Assembly (NCBI GenBank): GCA_023412005.1
Contig: JAEYOE010000027.1
Coordinates: 27,988 to 91,987, forward strand
Reading direction: 5' to 3'
Origin: Bacillota bacterium
Lineage (GTDB): Bacteria; Bacillota; Clostridia; Christensenellales; SZUA-584
DNA: 64,000 bases
This document shows positions 49,240-57,838 of this stretch, one piece after another; position 1 is the stretch's first letter, and each line of letters starts with the position of its first letter. Made by a program: the position numbers and the translations under genes. A model generated the notes under the pieces. It made no database searches. It was given only the letters and a program-made list of their open reading frames with translations, and was not told where the DNA came from.

Positions 49240-50411
49240 GCTCTTTGCTTTTTATTGTAGATGAGCATACTCAGCGCAAACAGCACCAGCGCCATGCCAA
49301 TAAGTATGCCGATGTTCGGCAGCACGCTGCCAAAGCCCGCTCCCATCACAGCGAGATTCTCCGCCGCGTCCAGCGCCCAAAACTGCGGCATGCATTTGCC
49401 GATGCCGACCAGAATATCGGAGCCGACGACGGACAGCGGCCACATGCAGCCGCCCAACATGCTCGTGCCCACGACGATCACCGGCACCGCCGCGTTCATC
49501 TGCTCATACGCCTTGAACGAAACCGCGAGCAGCAGCCCAAGGCACGAAGCCGCCAGCACAAACGCCGCAAACACCGCAAACACGGGCAGCAGCGCGCTCC
49601 CTAGATTGATACCGAACAGCAGCTGCCCCAAAAACAGCACAATCGCCATCTGCACAAGGCCGATGCCATAGGTGGGTACGAAGTTACCCGCCAGCACCGC
49701 CCGGGTGGTGAGCGGCGATATGCGGATGCGGTTCCACGTTTTGAGCTTTTTATCTTCAAGTATGCTGCTCAACGTGAACACAATGCTGAACATCACAAAG
49801 AATATATTGAAGCCCATCAGGTAATGAATGTTCTCTGCGAACTTCTCATCGTAATCCTTTGCTTCGTGCAGCGTGTAATTCACCGTTACCTGTTTGTTTT
49901 CCATGTGCGCCGCGAGAGCAGCCTGTACCTCGCTCAGCGCAGGTGCGTCAGCGCCCGCCGCACTGAGCACAGGTTCCAATGCGCTTTGCAGCTTGAAGCC
50001 GTGCACGGCGCTTTGGTACGCCGCGTTCACCGCACTTTGCAGCGCAAAAATGTCGGCGCTGTCCGCCGTACGCAGCACCGTCACCGTTGCGCTGCCGCCC
50101 AAAACGCTCTGCTCAAAGCCGCCCGAAATCACAATCGCGGCCATAACCTCACCCTTTGATACGGCCTGCTCAGCATCGTCACTGCTCACCGTTTCGAGGG
50201 CATACGCGTCCTTATCAAACGCATCGATAAACGCCGCGGATACCGCCGAGCCGTCGTTATCCACCACAGCCACGCGCCGGGCGCTGCCTCCGCCGCCGAA
50301 CATCGCGTTGCCGAACACAAAGGTTAACAGCAGCGCCATCACCGTCATAATCACATATAAAAACACGTCCTGACGCATGCGTTTTATTTTCAGCCAAAGT
50401 ATCGCCGTCAT
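49236..50411 (-). CDS. ABC-2 type permease subunit (391 aa)
   Basis: This protein is of the YhgE/Pip or ABC-2 type: a transmembrane helix at residues 12-33 (DVFLYVIMTVMALLLTFVFG), a large extracellular loop of about 180 residues, and five or six helices in the C-terminal half (YLMGFNIFFVMFSIVFTLSS onward). The frame is open to 50510, but ATG 50411 right after the preceding stop (50413) is the natural start. It pairs with the second permease 50413-51705 and the ATPase 51710-52645. Confidence 0.85.
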   Translation of the reverse strand: MTAILWLKIKRMRQDVFLYVIMTVMALLLTFVFGNAMFGGGGSARRVAVVDNDGSAVSAAFIDAFDKDAYALETVSSDDAEQAVSKGEVMAAIVISGGFEQSVLGGSATVTVLRTADSADIFALQSAVNAAYQSAVHGFKLQSALEPVLSAAGADAPALSEVQAALAAHMENKQVTVNYTLHEAKDYDEKFAENIHYLMGFNIFFVMFSIVFTLSSILEDKKLKTWNRIRISPLTTRAVLAGNFVPTYGIGLVQMAIVLFLGQLLFGINLGSALLPVFAVFAAFVLAASCLGLLLAVSFKAYEQMNAAVPVIVVGTSMLGGCMWPLSVVGSDILVGIGKCMPQFWALDAAENLAVMGAGFGSVLPNIGILIGMALVLFALSMLIYNKKQRA

Positions 50412-50412
50412 G

Positions 50413-51705
50413 TTACGCCCTCCTTTCCTTCGGGAACAGCAACAGCCCAAGAAAATAGAGCACAATGCCGATAAGCACGCTGCCGCCGAGATACGGCAAG
50501 GTCTCCGCAAGCGGCGCGCCCGAAACGTTGCCCGTGTAGGCCATCACCGCAAGGCCGTTGGGCGTAAACAGCGCCACCGTTGAAAAGAACGCGGGCAGCA
50601 CCGACAAAGGCAGAAAACTGCCGCCGAACAGCGCGAGCACCTGCGCAATTACACTCTGAAACACGCCGCCCACCGTCTCGTTGCCCGAGCGGTAAACGAG
50701 CACCATCAGCAGCACGCCAAGCCCCGTGATGGAGATGGCAACGCAGACCGAGATCAATATAAACACGAGCGGGTTGCCCCAATTCAGCCCAAAAGCCAGC
50801 GTGGAAAACCCGAGCAGCGCAATCAGCTGAATAATGCAGAGAAAGAACACCGCGACGGATTTACCGAGCAGCAGCTTTCTCACCGAAATGCCTGCGGCTT
50901 GTAAGCGAAGCAGCGTTTTTTCCTGACTCTCGGTTAACAAAAATGTGCTGCCCTGCCCCGCTGCATACAGCACAAACATGCAGGTGATTGCGATGGAATA
51001 GTACGAGAAGCTGCTGAGCGCCTTGCGCGCTTCAATACCCTGCAGCTGAAAATCAAGCTCGCTGCGCGAAGACAGGCTCTGCATAAATGATGCAAAATCA
51101 AGCTGTGCAATCGCGTCCGGCGCGATGCCGCCGCTTTTAGCCGTCTGCACCAGTATATCGATATCTGCCGCAAGCGTGGACAGCGTATCGGTATACGCGC
51201 GCACAATGCTCGCAACAATGCCCGCCTGCAATGACGCGTCCTGAGCCCCTTCCACATCGATATGCGCTTCTCCGCCGCCACTCGTCATGGCCGATATGAT
51301 GCCCGTCGTAAAGCCTTTTGGAATCGTCACAACGGCAGCAATCTCGCCGTTTTGCAGCTGCGCCTGTGCTGTCTTTGCGTCTGTCTTGGTGTAGCTTATA
51401 AAATCGGCCACTTCCTTGGAATCAAGCACGGAATAAAGCGACATCGATTTGGCGTCAAACCCGGCGGCGCTCTGAGACGGCTGCTGCGCCATTTGCTGCA
51501 GGCCCTGCAGCGCGTCGTCGCCCGTTAAATCGACCACAGCAATCTGAATATGCCCGATCGATACGCCCTCGGATGAAAACATACCACCGAGTGCGAAGCT
51601 TAATATGGTAATCAGCACAATCGGCATTAAAAATATAAATATCAACGCTGTTCTGTTGCGCAGCACCACGCGAAGATCCTTTGTTATTATATCAATCAGT
51701 CTCAT
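50413..51705 (-). CDS. ABC-2 type permease subunit (430 aa)
   Basis: This 430-residue membrane protein has a first transmembrane helix (residues 19-38, RTALIFIFLMPIVLITILSF), a large extracellular loop (residues 45-240) and five to six C-terminal helices (STFLLTESQEKTLLRLQAAG follows the first of them). It is homologous in layout to the next gene, so the two subunits probably form a heterodimer with the ATPase upstream. It begins 4 bp after the ATPase stop, with GAGGGACTAATGCC before the ATG. Confidence 0.88.
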   Translation of the reverse strand: MRLIDIITKDLRVVLRNRTALIFIFLMPIVLITILSFALGGMFSSEGVSIGHIQIAVVDLTGDDALQGLQQMAQQPSQSAAGFDAKSMSLYSVLDSKEVADFISYTKTDAKTAQAQLQNGEIAAVVTIPKGFTTGIISAMTSGGGEAHIDVEGAQDASLQAGIVASIVRAYTDTLSTLAADIDILVQTAKSGGIAPDAIAQLDFASFMQSLSSRSELDFQLQGIEARKALSSFSYYSIAITCMFVLYAAGQGSTFLLTESQEKTLLRLQAAGISVRKLLLGKSVAVFFLCIIQLIALLGFSTLAFGLNWGNPLVFILISVCVAISITGLGVLLMVLVYRSGNETVGGVFQSVIAQVLALFGGSFLPLSVLPAFFSTVALFTPNGLAVMAYTGNVSGAPLAETLPYLGGSVLIGIVLYFLGLLLFPKERRA

Positions 51706-51709
51706 GGCA

Positions 51710-52645
51710 TTAGTCCCTCAATGCACGGCCCGTCAGGTTTAAGAACACCGTCTCAAGGCTCGGCTTTTTGGTATCGAAGGAAAGCGGTGTGGCGTTGCTT
51801 TTGTTCAGCGTATCGATCACCGCATGCGTCACCGTATCCGCATCATCAGCAACGATAAACACCATATCGTCTTTGGCACTAAGTTTTTTCACTTCCTTCA
51901 GCGCCGCGAGTTTCTCACACAGCGCCGCATCCGGTTTGGCGAGCCTGAGGCTCAGCTCACAACCGCCGCCGAGTGACGACGTGATTTCGTCCTTGGTGCC
52001 TGCCGCGATGATCTTGCCCTCGTCCATAATGCACACGCGGTCGCAGAGCAGCTCCACCTCTTCCATGTAGTGGCTTGTGTAGATGATTGTCGTGTTCTGG
52101 TTGGCCAGCGCCTTCACCGTATCGAGTATGTGGTTGCGCGACTGCGGGTCGATCCCCACTGTGGGTTCGTCCATAATGATAAACTCCGGGCTGTGAAGCA
52201 GCGCAGCGCCGATATTCAGCCGCCGCTGCATACCGCCTGAGTATTTTTTAACGCGATCCTTAAGCCTGTCTGTTATGCCGATGACCTCGGAAACCTGATC
52301 AATGCGTTTTTTTAGCGTCTGCCCCGAAAGAGCGTACGCCCGGCCCCAAAACTGCAGATTCTCGATACCGGTCAAATTCGGGTAAAGCGCAATCTCCTGC
52401 GGAACGAGCCCGAGGCTTTGCTGAATCGCCTTTGGATTTTGCACAATGTCGTCACCATTGAAAAGTATGCGTCCTTCGTCGGGCGCACTCAGCGTTGCGA
52501 TCATCGAAATGGTCGTGGATTTCCCGGCACCGTTCGGCCCCAGCAGCCCCAAGATATCGCCCTTTTCCACACTGAAGGAAATACCGTCTACCGCCTTGAT
52601 GTTTTTGAAATGCTTTTTAAGATTCTGAATGTCGAGCAGCGCCAT
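51710..52645 (-). CDS. ABC transporter ATP-binding protein
   Basis: This 311-residue ATPase has Walker A GPNGAGKST (residues 36-44), Q-loop LGLVPQEIALYP, signature YSGGMQRRL, Walker B FIIMDEPTVGIDP and the H-loop YTSHYMEE. The C-terminal extension of about 80 residues is of the DrrA/NatA type. It drives the two ABC-2 subunits that follow. The operon ATPase-permease-permease-helical protein-creatinase-like protein is compact (overlaps and gaps under 10 bp). AGGAGGCGTT precedes the ATG. Confidence 0.95.
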   Translation of the reverse strand: MALLDIQNLKKHFKNIKAVDGISFSVEKGDILGLLGPNGAGKSTTISMIATLSAPDEGRILFNGDDIVQNPKAIQQSLGLVPQEIALYPNLTGIENLQFWGRAYALSGQTLKKRIDQVSEVIGITDRLKDRVKKYSGGMQRRLNIGAALLHSPEFIIMDEPTVGIDPQSRNHILDTVKALANQNTTIIYTSHYMEEVELLCDRVCIMDEGKIIAAGTKDEITSSLGGGCELSLRLAKPDAALCEKLAALKEVKKLSAKDDMVFIVADDADTVTHAVIDTLNKSNATPLSFDTKKPSLETVFLNLTGRALRD

Positions 52646-52930
52646 AACGCCTCCTTAGAAAATGGTAATAAATGATTACGTTATTGAAGTCATCTTATCA
52701 TACACACTATTCACATGCAATTTTTCTCTTCCTAATTCTCTCATTTCCAGCCCGACCGGGATTTTTTTCTAAGCAGAAACGGCATGATTGTTTTATTCAC
52801 GCTGGAGACGGTGAACAAAATACAAAAATTACAACGAAAGTATTTTTCTTTTGAGGCACACATTAATGTGAGAAACGTTTATTTCTGTGCGGCATAAATT
52901 ATATAGAACGTAAAAAAAGGGTGACGTGAA

Positions 52931-53758
52931 TTGGATATCGTAATTGGAATAGAAGACCAGGGCCTCGAACTCGCGCCGCTCATTACCAACAGAATGCACG
53001 ACGCGATGCGGCAGGGCTGTATGATCAGCATAGACGAAATGGATGGGTCGGACGGGCGTATTGCGAGTGTCTGCCTTTCTGACTGCGAGCACAGCACCGA
53101 CAAGGAACGGACGATGCTGTGTGCCATACTTGCCGATATCATCGTGGAAAACCTGCAGATACGCCATATGGTAAAGCTCTTAAAGCAGGACTATTACTTT
53201 CTGTCGGAAAAAGAGCAGTGCGATATACTCGTGAAAGCCTTAAAGAGGCTTTGGTATGGCACGACGGGGCAGAAAAACGAGGTTTCGCTTTGCAAGATTG
53301 ATGTTAAGCAGCGACTTACGGACATGCTGACGCAAAACGAGGCCGATACGGTGATGCTCGAAGGATTCATGCGCTTTCGCATGAAGGATTACCTTGAAAT
53401 ATGGGAAAGAGAACTGGCGCAGTGCGTGGAGGAATACGTCAGAAAACGCGAATACGTTGAGTTCGTTGAAATTCTACGCCTTTTTGTAAAGATACGGATA
53501 CCGCGTGTCCGTCAGGTTCATATATGCGTCGACGGCAACGGGCAGTATTTACTGCTGGACGACCGTCTTTGCCTTTTGAAAAGCCAGTATACAAGCCAAG
53601 GCATGGATAGAGACGATGCGCTGTTGAGTGCGCTTGTGAACATGGCGCCGCTGTCCATTGTTGTTCATAATAAAGACCGTTTTATTGACGCGCGCATCAT
53701 TGAAACCATCAAGGATGTTTTCGGTCAACGCGTCGAGTTCTCTGAAGACATGATTTAA
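52931..53758 (+). CDS. YtxC-like sporulation protein
   Basis: This 275-residue protein resembles YtxC, a family found in spore formers and named for sporulation linkage: IEDQGLELAPLITNRMHDAM at the N-terminus, helices with LSEKEQCDILVKALKRLWYG in the middle, a strongly basic/acidic block EIWERELAQCVEEYVRKREY, and a late DALLSALVNMAPLSIVVHN. The start is TTG 52931 with AGGGTGACGTGAA upstream. There is no transmembrane segment; molecular role unknown. It stands alone with a strong terminator after it. Confidence 0.75.
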   Translation: MDIVIGIEDQGLELAPLITNRMHDAMRQGCMISIDEMDGSDGRIASVCLSDCEHSTDKERTMLCAILADIIVENLQIRHMVKLLKQDYYFLSEKEQCDILVKALKRLWYGTTGQKNEVSLCKIDVKQRLTDMLTQNEADTVMLEGFMRFRMKDYLEIWERELAQCVEEYVRKREYVEFVEILRLFVKIRIPRVRQVHICVDGNGQYLLLDDRLCLLKSQYTSQGMDRDDALLSALVNMAPLSIVVHNKDRFIDARIIETIKDVFGQRVEFSEDMI

Positions 53759-53759
53759 T

Positions 53760-53790
53760 GCTGCCCGAAAACTCTCGGGCAGCTTCATTT
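53760..53790 (+). terminator. Intrinsic terminator of the YtxC-like gene
   Basis: GCTGCCCGA (53760-53768) pairs with TCGGGCAGC (53775-53783), followed by TTCATTT. Confidence 0.85.
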
Positions 53791-53899
53791 AAGCATTATC
53801 AAGTATATTAACATTATTTTTTCCTTAAAATATTTCATTCTTTTATTAACCATTTGAGTGGTGTAAAATGATTTCATTAAGCATACGGAGAACGGAAGA

Positions 53900-54685
53900 A
53901 TGGTTATCGATTTTCACACGCACTGTTTTGTTGATTCTCTCGCACCGTCCGCGATAGACGCCTTAGAGAAATGCTCAAATATAAAGGCCGTGCACAGCGG
54001 AACGCTCGGCGGCCTTGCCGCCTATATGGCCGAATGCGGCGTTGATAGGTTTGTGGTGCAGCCGGTGGCCACCAAGCCGTCACAGGTTGCCGTTATCAAC
54101 GAATGGGCCAAAACCCATTCAAGCGAGCAAGCCGTCTTTTTCGGCGCGCTGCACCCTGACGACCCTGATTTCCTGACCGCCGCCCAGAAGCTGAAAACCG
54201 ACGGCATAAAAGGCGTGAAATTTCACCCGGACTACCAGAGTTTTTTCGCAGACGAACAAAAAATGATGCCGCTATATGAAGCGCTGAGAGATTTGGGGCT
54301 GATTGTGATGCTGCACGCGGGGTGGGATATCGGGCTGCCCGCACCCATACGCTGCACACCGCTGATGATAAAACGCGTGCTGCAGAATGTTCCGGGCTTA
54401 AAGCTGGTGGCCGCGCATATGGGCAGCCACGCACTGTGGCGTGATGTGGAGGATGTGCTGCTCGGCCTGCCGCTATATATAGATACCTCATATTCTTATT
54501 ACAAGCTGCAAAACAAAGGCATGACGCGCATGATTCAAAAGCACGGCGCGAACAGGGTGCTTTTTGGTTCCGATTCGCCGTGGACGCGCGCGGATGAAGA
54601 GATTGACCGCTTATTGGGGCTTGAGCTGCCAAACGAAGATAAAGAAGCAATATTGTATAAAAATGCGGCCGAGCTGTTAAAGTAA
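53900..54685 (+). CDS. Amidohydrolase-family protein (ACMSD-like)
   Basis: This 261-residue protein is an amidohydrolase-2 fold metal enzyme. Metal ligands: VIDFHTHCF (H5, H7), VMLHAGWDIG, AAHMGSHALWRD and FGSDSPWTRADE (Asp). Members include decarboxylases and hydrolases of cyclic compounds; ACMSD itself acts on an aromatic acid. The substrate here is unknown. It is followed 28 bp later by an ATC hydrolase-like gene on the same strand, which makes a small amide/thiazoline-handling unit likely. No strong ribosome binding site is visible (GGAGAACGGAAGA). Confidence 0.82.
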   Translation: MVIDFHTHCFVDSLAPSAIDALEKCSNIKAVHSGTLGGLAAYMAECGVDRFVVQPVATKPSQVAVINEWAKTHSSEQAVFFGALHPDDPDFLTAAQKLKTDGIKGVKFHPDYQSFFADEQKMMPLYEALRDLGLIVMLHAGWDIGLPAPIRCTPLMIKRVLQNVPGLKLVAAHMGSHALWRDVEDVLLGLPLYIDTSYSYYKLQNKGMTRMIQKHGANRVLFGSDSPWTRADEEIDRLLGLELPNEDKEAILYKNAAELLK

Positions 54686-54713
54686 TGTGCCGAATAATTA
54701 AAGAGGAACTGTA

Positions 54714-55328
54714 ATGGGGTTTTATCAGACGCGTTTTGGCTATTTTGAAGATGAATGCATCAAACGGTTTGGGGCAGACGAGGGTAAGCGATTATTTCTT
54801 GAAGCGGACAGCTTGCTGGATCGCATGGTCGATGAGATTCCCCCAAGCACCGGCAGCGTGATCAAACAGCATATGGCGGGCAATATGCTGCCGACAATCG
54901 CCATGTACCGCGTGTTGAGAAATAATGAGCCGACAAGCGACAAGGCATATGATACGACGCTGGAAATCGTTCAAATAGCGGCGCAAAAAGCCAAGGAACA
55001 AAACAGCAGGCTCAAAAGTTTACCTTTCGCGTTTCAGGTTTTTAAGTTCTTGTGCAAACGTATCATACAAAAGCAATTTCCTGATGAGGGTTGGAACGTT
55101 GCTTGGAGACGATATGATAATAAGGAGATTCATGTCGACTTCACAAGCTGCATTTATCTTAATACGTGCAAAAAATACGGCTGCCCGGAGGTGTGCCCTG
55201 TGTTCTGCGCCAATGACGATACGGCTTTCTCAGGCTACTTCCCCAAAATTATATTTAAGCGCTCTTCCACTTTGGCAAACGGGCAAGCCCTGTGCGATTT
55301 TCATTTTATCAACGGAAAGAAGAAATAA
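54714..55328 (+). CDS. L-2-amino-thiazoline-4-carboxylic acid hydrolase-like protein
   Basis: This 204-residue protein matches the ATC_hydrolase family as I recall it: an N-terminal helical half (RFGADEGKRLFLEADSLLDR) and a C-terminal half with Cys residues (FTSCIYLNTCKKYGCPEVCP, residues 140-160) ending CDFHFINGKKK. Characterised members hydrolyse 2-amino-thiazoline-4-carboxylate to N-carbamoyl-cysteine, but many clostridial homologues act elsewhere. It follows the amidohydrolase-like gene by 28 bp with AAAGAGGAACTGTA before the ATG, so the two are one operon. The Cys cluster may bind metal. Confidence 0.8.
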   Translation: MGFYQTRFGYFEDECIKRFGADEGKRLFLEADSLLDRMVDEIPPSTGSVIKQHMAGNMLPTIAMYRVLRNNEPTSDKAYDTTLEIVQIAAQKAKEQNSRLKSLPFAFQVFKFLCKRIIQKQFPDEGWNVAWRRYDNKEIHVDFTSCIYLNTCKKYGCPEVCPVFCANDDTAFSGYFPKIIFKRSSTLANGQALCDFHFINGKKK

Positions 55329-55374
55329 AACACATAATGCGTATTTTTCAAGACAGACTCTATATATAGATTGA

Positions 55375-56103
55375 CTCCCCCAGTCACCTGTCGGTGACAG
55401 CCCCTCCTGAGGGGGCCAATGGTACTTGTTATTAAAATAACTTCACCGATGCATTGGTATCGCCCTTGCCTCCCTCTCGAGGGAGGTGGCAAATGGCGGA
55501 TGTCAGTCCGGCATTTGACGGAGGGAGTGCCCTTTTTGAATCAGAAAAGGTGATTTGATGCAGATTGACTCCCCCAGTCACCTGTCGGTGACAGCCCCCT
55601 CACGAGGGGGCCAAGTGTGCTGATAAGCTTGTTATTATTTCAATGAAAGGATCTCATCGGTCATCATTTTTTTAGCTGCGCGATCATATACCAGCGAACT
55701 TAATACCTTTTTCTTTTCATCACAGCGACAATTTTTCTGCTTCCGCCGCCGCCATAGCTTGTATCAAAGCAGGATACCAACTCCCACCCGTCTTTACCGT
55801 ATATGTTAATTTGATTCTCAAAGTCTTGTGTATCTAAAATGCCGCCAAATACGCCCTTACTATCAAATGTCAATACTTTATAATACCAACAATCCATTTG
55901 TAATCCTCCATTGTTCATTTTAGCATATAATGCCACAAAAGGATTATATAACATATGGAGATTCAATGTAAACAAATCAATATGTCAATCATGGCATTTG
56001 ACGAAGGGCGTGCCGTTTTTAAGTCAACAAAGTTGATTGATGCAGAATGACTCCCCCAGTCACCTGTCGGTGACAGCCCCCTCAAGATAGCATTGAAGGG
56101 GCC
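55375..56103. repeat. Palindromic repeats around the DUF4177 gene (units B, A, B, A-fragment, B)
   Basis: Non-coding stretches on either side of a small gene hold unit B at 55375-55418, unit A at 55465-55528 (TCCCTCTCGAGGGA then CAAATGGCGGATGTCAGTCCGGCATTTG and GACGGAGGGAGT), unit B at 55569-55613, an A fragment at 55993-56012 and an interrupted B copy at 56051-56103. The A and B units face the same way here, and the B copies at 55.4 and 55.6 kb are nearly identical in their first 25 bp. The gap 55329-55699 carries no gene. Confidence 0.8.
55700..55897 (-). CDS. DUF4177-type small protein (65 aa)
   Basis: The ATG at 55897 has GGAGGATTACAA before it; the frame is open earlier but without a binding site. 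The protein (MDCWYYKVLTFDSKGVFGGI ... YGKDGWELVSCFDTSYGGGG ... AVMKRKRY) has the YYKV/GWELV/MKR pattern of DUF4177, a short beta-rich domain of unknown function. A longer Gly run (GGGGS) replaces the usual loop. It stands alone between palindromic repeats. Confidence 0.8.
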   Translation of the reverse strand: MDCWYYKVLTFDSKGVFGGILDTQDFENQINIYGKDGWELVSCFDTSYGGGGSRKIVAVMKRKRY

Positions 56104-56120
56104 AATTGAATCTGTCTATT

Positions 56121-56891
56121 TTAAGCGCGTTTGCGCTTGTAGGCGCGCATAGCCAGCAGATAAAACACCGCCCAGATTCCCACGCACCACAGCACCGCAA
56201 TCCATCCGCTGCTGCCCACCGATTCGCCCATCAGCAGCGACCGCACCGCCTCAATAATCGGCGTCATCGGCTGATTCTCGGCAAACGCCTTTACCACGCC
56301 CGGCATTGTGTCCGTCGGTGCAAAAGCCGAACTGATAAAAAGCAGACCGAGCACCGGATAAGCAAAGGCGGTTGCTCCCTCGGCGCTGTTGGCCAGCAGC
56401 CCGAACGTGACTGATACCCATGTGAACCCGAGCGAGAGCAGCAGCATCAGCGCCGCCCCGCCGAGCCACCCGAGCAGGCCTGCTTCGGGGCGAAACCCCA
56501 CCAGAAAAGCAACAATCAGCACCGCCACGGTCGACACGGCGCTGAACACCACCGAGGTGACCACATGCCCGGCCAGCACCGCCGATTTTGATACGGGCAT
56601 TGAATGAAACCGGTCGAACATGCCGCCCGACACGTCATTGTTGATGCGAAACGCGGTATACGCCACCACGCTCAATATGGTAAACATCACGATGCCCGGC
56701 ACCACATAATTCACATAATCGATAGAACCGGGCTTCATCGCTCCGCCCAGCACATAAACAAACATCAGCATAATCAGCACCGGCATGATGATGACCGAAA
56801 TCAGCGTGTCCATACTGCGAAATGTATGGCGCAGCACGCGGCCACTCATCACCGCCGTATCACTGAAATACCATTTTAACCGCTTCATCAT
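56121..56891 (-). CDS. ABC-2 type permease, DrrB-like
   Basis: This 256-residue protein has six transmembrane helices (residues 20-250), beginning with MKRLKWYFSDTAVMSGRVLR and a Met-rich first helix. This is the standard DrrB/NodJ-type permease that pairs with a DrrA-type ATPase for efflux of drugs or lipids. ATG 56891 is chosen because AAGGAGGCGATGTAAT precedes it; the upstream ATPase stop is 1 bp away (56893). The frame continues further upstream only inside that gene. Confidence 0.9.
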   Translation of the reverse strand: MMKRLKWYFSDTAVMSGRVLRHTFRSMDTLISVIIMPVLIMLMFVYVLGGAMKPGSIDYVNYVVPGIVMFTILSVVAYTAFRINNDVSGGMFDRFHSMPVSKSAVLAGHVVTSVVFSAVSTVAVLIVAFLVGFRPEAGLLGWLGGAALMLLLSLGFTWVSVTFGLLANSAEGATAFAYPVLGLLFISSAFAPTDTMPGVVKAFAENQPMTPIIEAVRSLLMGESVGSSGWIAVLWCVGIWAVFYLLAMRAYKRKRA

Positions 56892-56892
56892 A

Positions 56893-57834
56893 TTACATCG
56901 CCTCCTTGTCACTTGTGTCTTGATCAATGATGCTTAAAAACACATCTTCGAGCGTGGGCTGTCTCAGCGCGAACTCCGTCACCGTCACGGTGTTTTCCAG
57001 CAAGATCAGTATCTTTGTGATCTCTTTGACGCTGCCATCCGTCGTCACCGACAACATCAGATTCGGCTCATCAGCCGCCGCTGCAAATGCGTGCAGCAGC
57101 TGCACCGCCTTTTTCATGCTGTCCGCGTTCAAAAACTTAAGCTCAACGTGATGGTGCGGCAGCATTTTTTTCAACTCATCTGGGCTGCCCTGCGCAACAA
57201 TCTCTCCCTTGTCGAGTATCGCGATATGGTCGGCCAGCTGCTCTGCCTCCTCCAAATACTGCGTGGTTAAAAACACCGTGGTGCCGCCTGCACCAAGCCC
57301 CCTGATGATATCCCACATCGCGATACGGCTCTGCGGGTCGAGCCCGGTTGTCGGCTCATCTAAAAACAGCAGTTGAGGGAACCCTAGCAAACCCATCGCG
57401 AGATCCAGCCGACGGCGCATGCCGCCCGAGTACTGTGCCACCTTGCGGTCGGCAGCCTCTGTCAGGTTGAAGCGTTCGAGCAGTGTATCGGCCTGCCGGT
57501 TTGCATCGCTCAAGTGCCGCAGCTTACCGATCATGCGCAGATTTTCGCGCCCGGTCAGTATATTGTCGACCGCCGTGTTCTGCCCCGTGAGGCTGATGGC
57601 CTCCCTCACCTGCTCTGGCTTATGCAGCACATCGCAGCCGCACACCCTGGCTGTGCCTCTGTCGGCTTTGAGCAGCGTGCTTAATATGCGTATCGTCGTG
57701 GTCTTCCCGGCTCCGTTTGAGCCGAGCAGCGCGAAAATACTGCCTTGCTTCACTGTCAGATTGATGCCGCGCAGCACCTTGACATCTTTAAACGATTTTT
57801 CCAGCCCCGAAATTTCAATGGCATTGTTGTTCAT
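56893..57834 (-). CDS. ABC transporter ATP-binding protein, DrrA-like
   Basis: This 313-residue ATPase has Walker A GSNGAGKTT (residues 37-45), signature YSGGMRRRL, Walker B LLFLDEPTTGLDP and H-loop LTTQYLEEAEQ, where Gln replaces the usual His two residues on, as in the DrrA subclass. The C-terminal extension carries a DrrA1-type helical domain. It lies between the pentapeptide protein gene (4 bp gap) and the permease (1 bp gap), so it is expressed from the PadR-controlled promoter at 59056. Confidence 0.92.
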   Translation of the reverse strand: MNNNAIEISGLEKSFKDVKVLRGINLTVKQGSIFALLGSNGAGKTTTIRILSTLLKADRGTARVCGCDVLHKPEQVREAISLTGQNTAVDNILTGRENLRMIGKLRHLSDANRQADTLLERFNLTEAADRKVAQYSGGMRRRLDLAMGLLGFPQLLFLDEPTTGLDPQSRIAMWDIIRGLGAGGTTVFLTTQYLEEAEQLADHIAILDKGEIVAQGSPDELKKMLPHHHVELKFLNADSMKKAVQLLHAFAAAADEPNLMLSVTTDGSVKEITKILILLENTVTVTEFALRQPTLEDVFLSIIDQDTSDKEAM

Positions 57835-57838
57835 GTTT

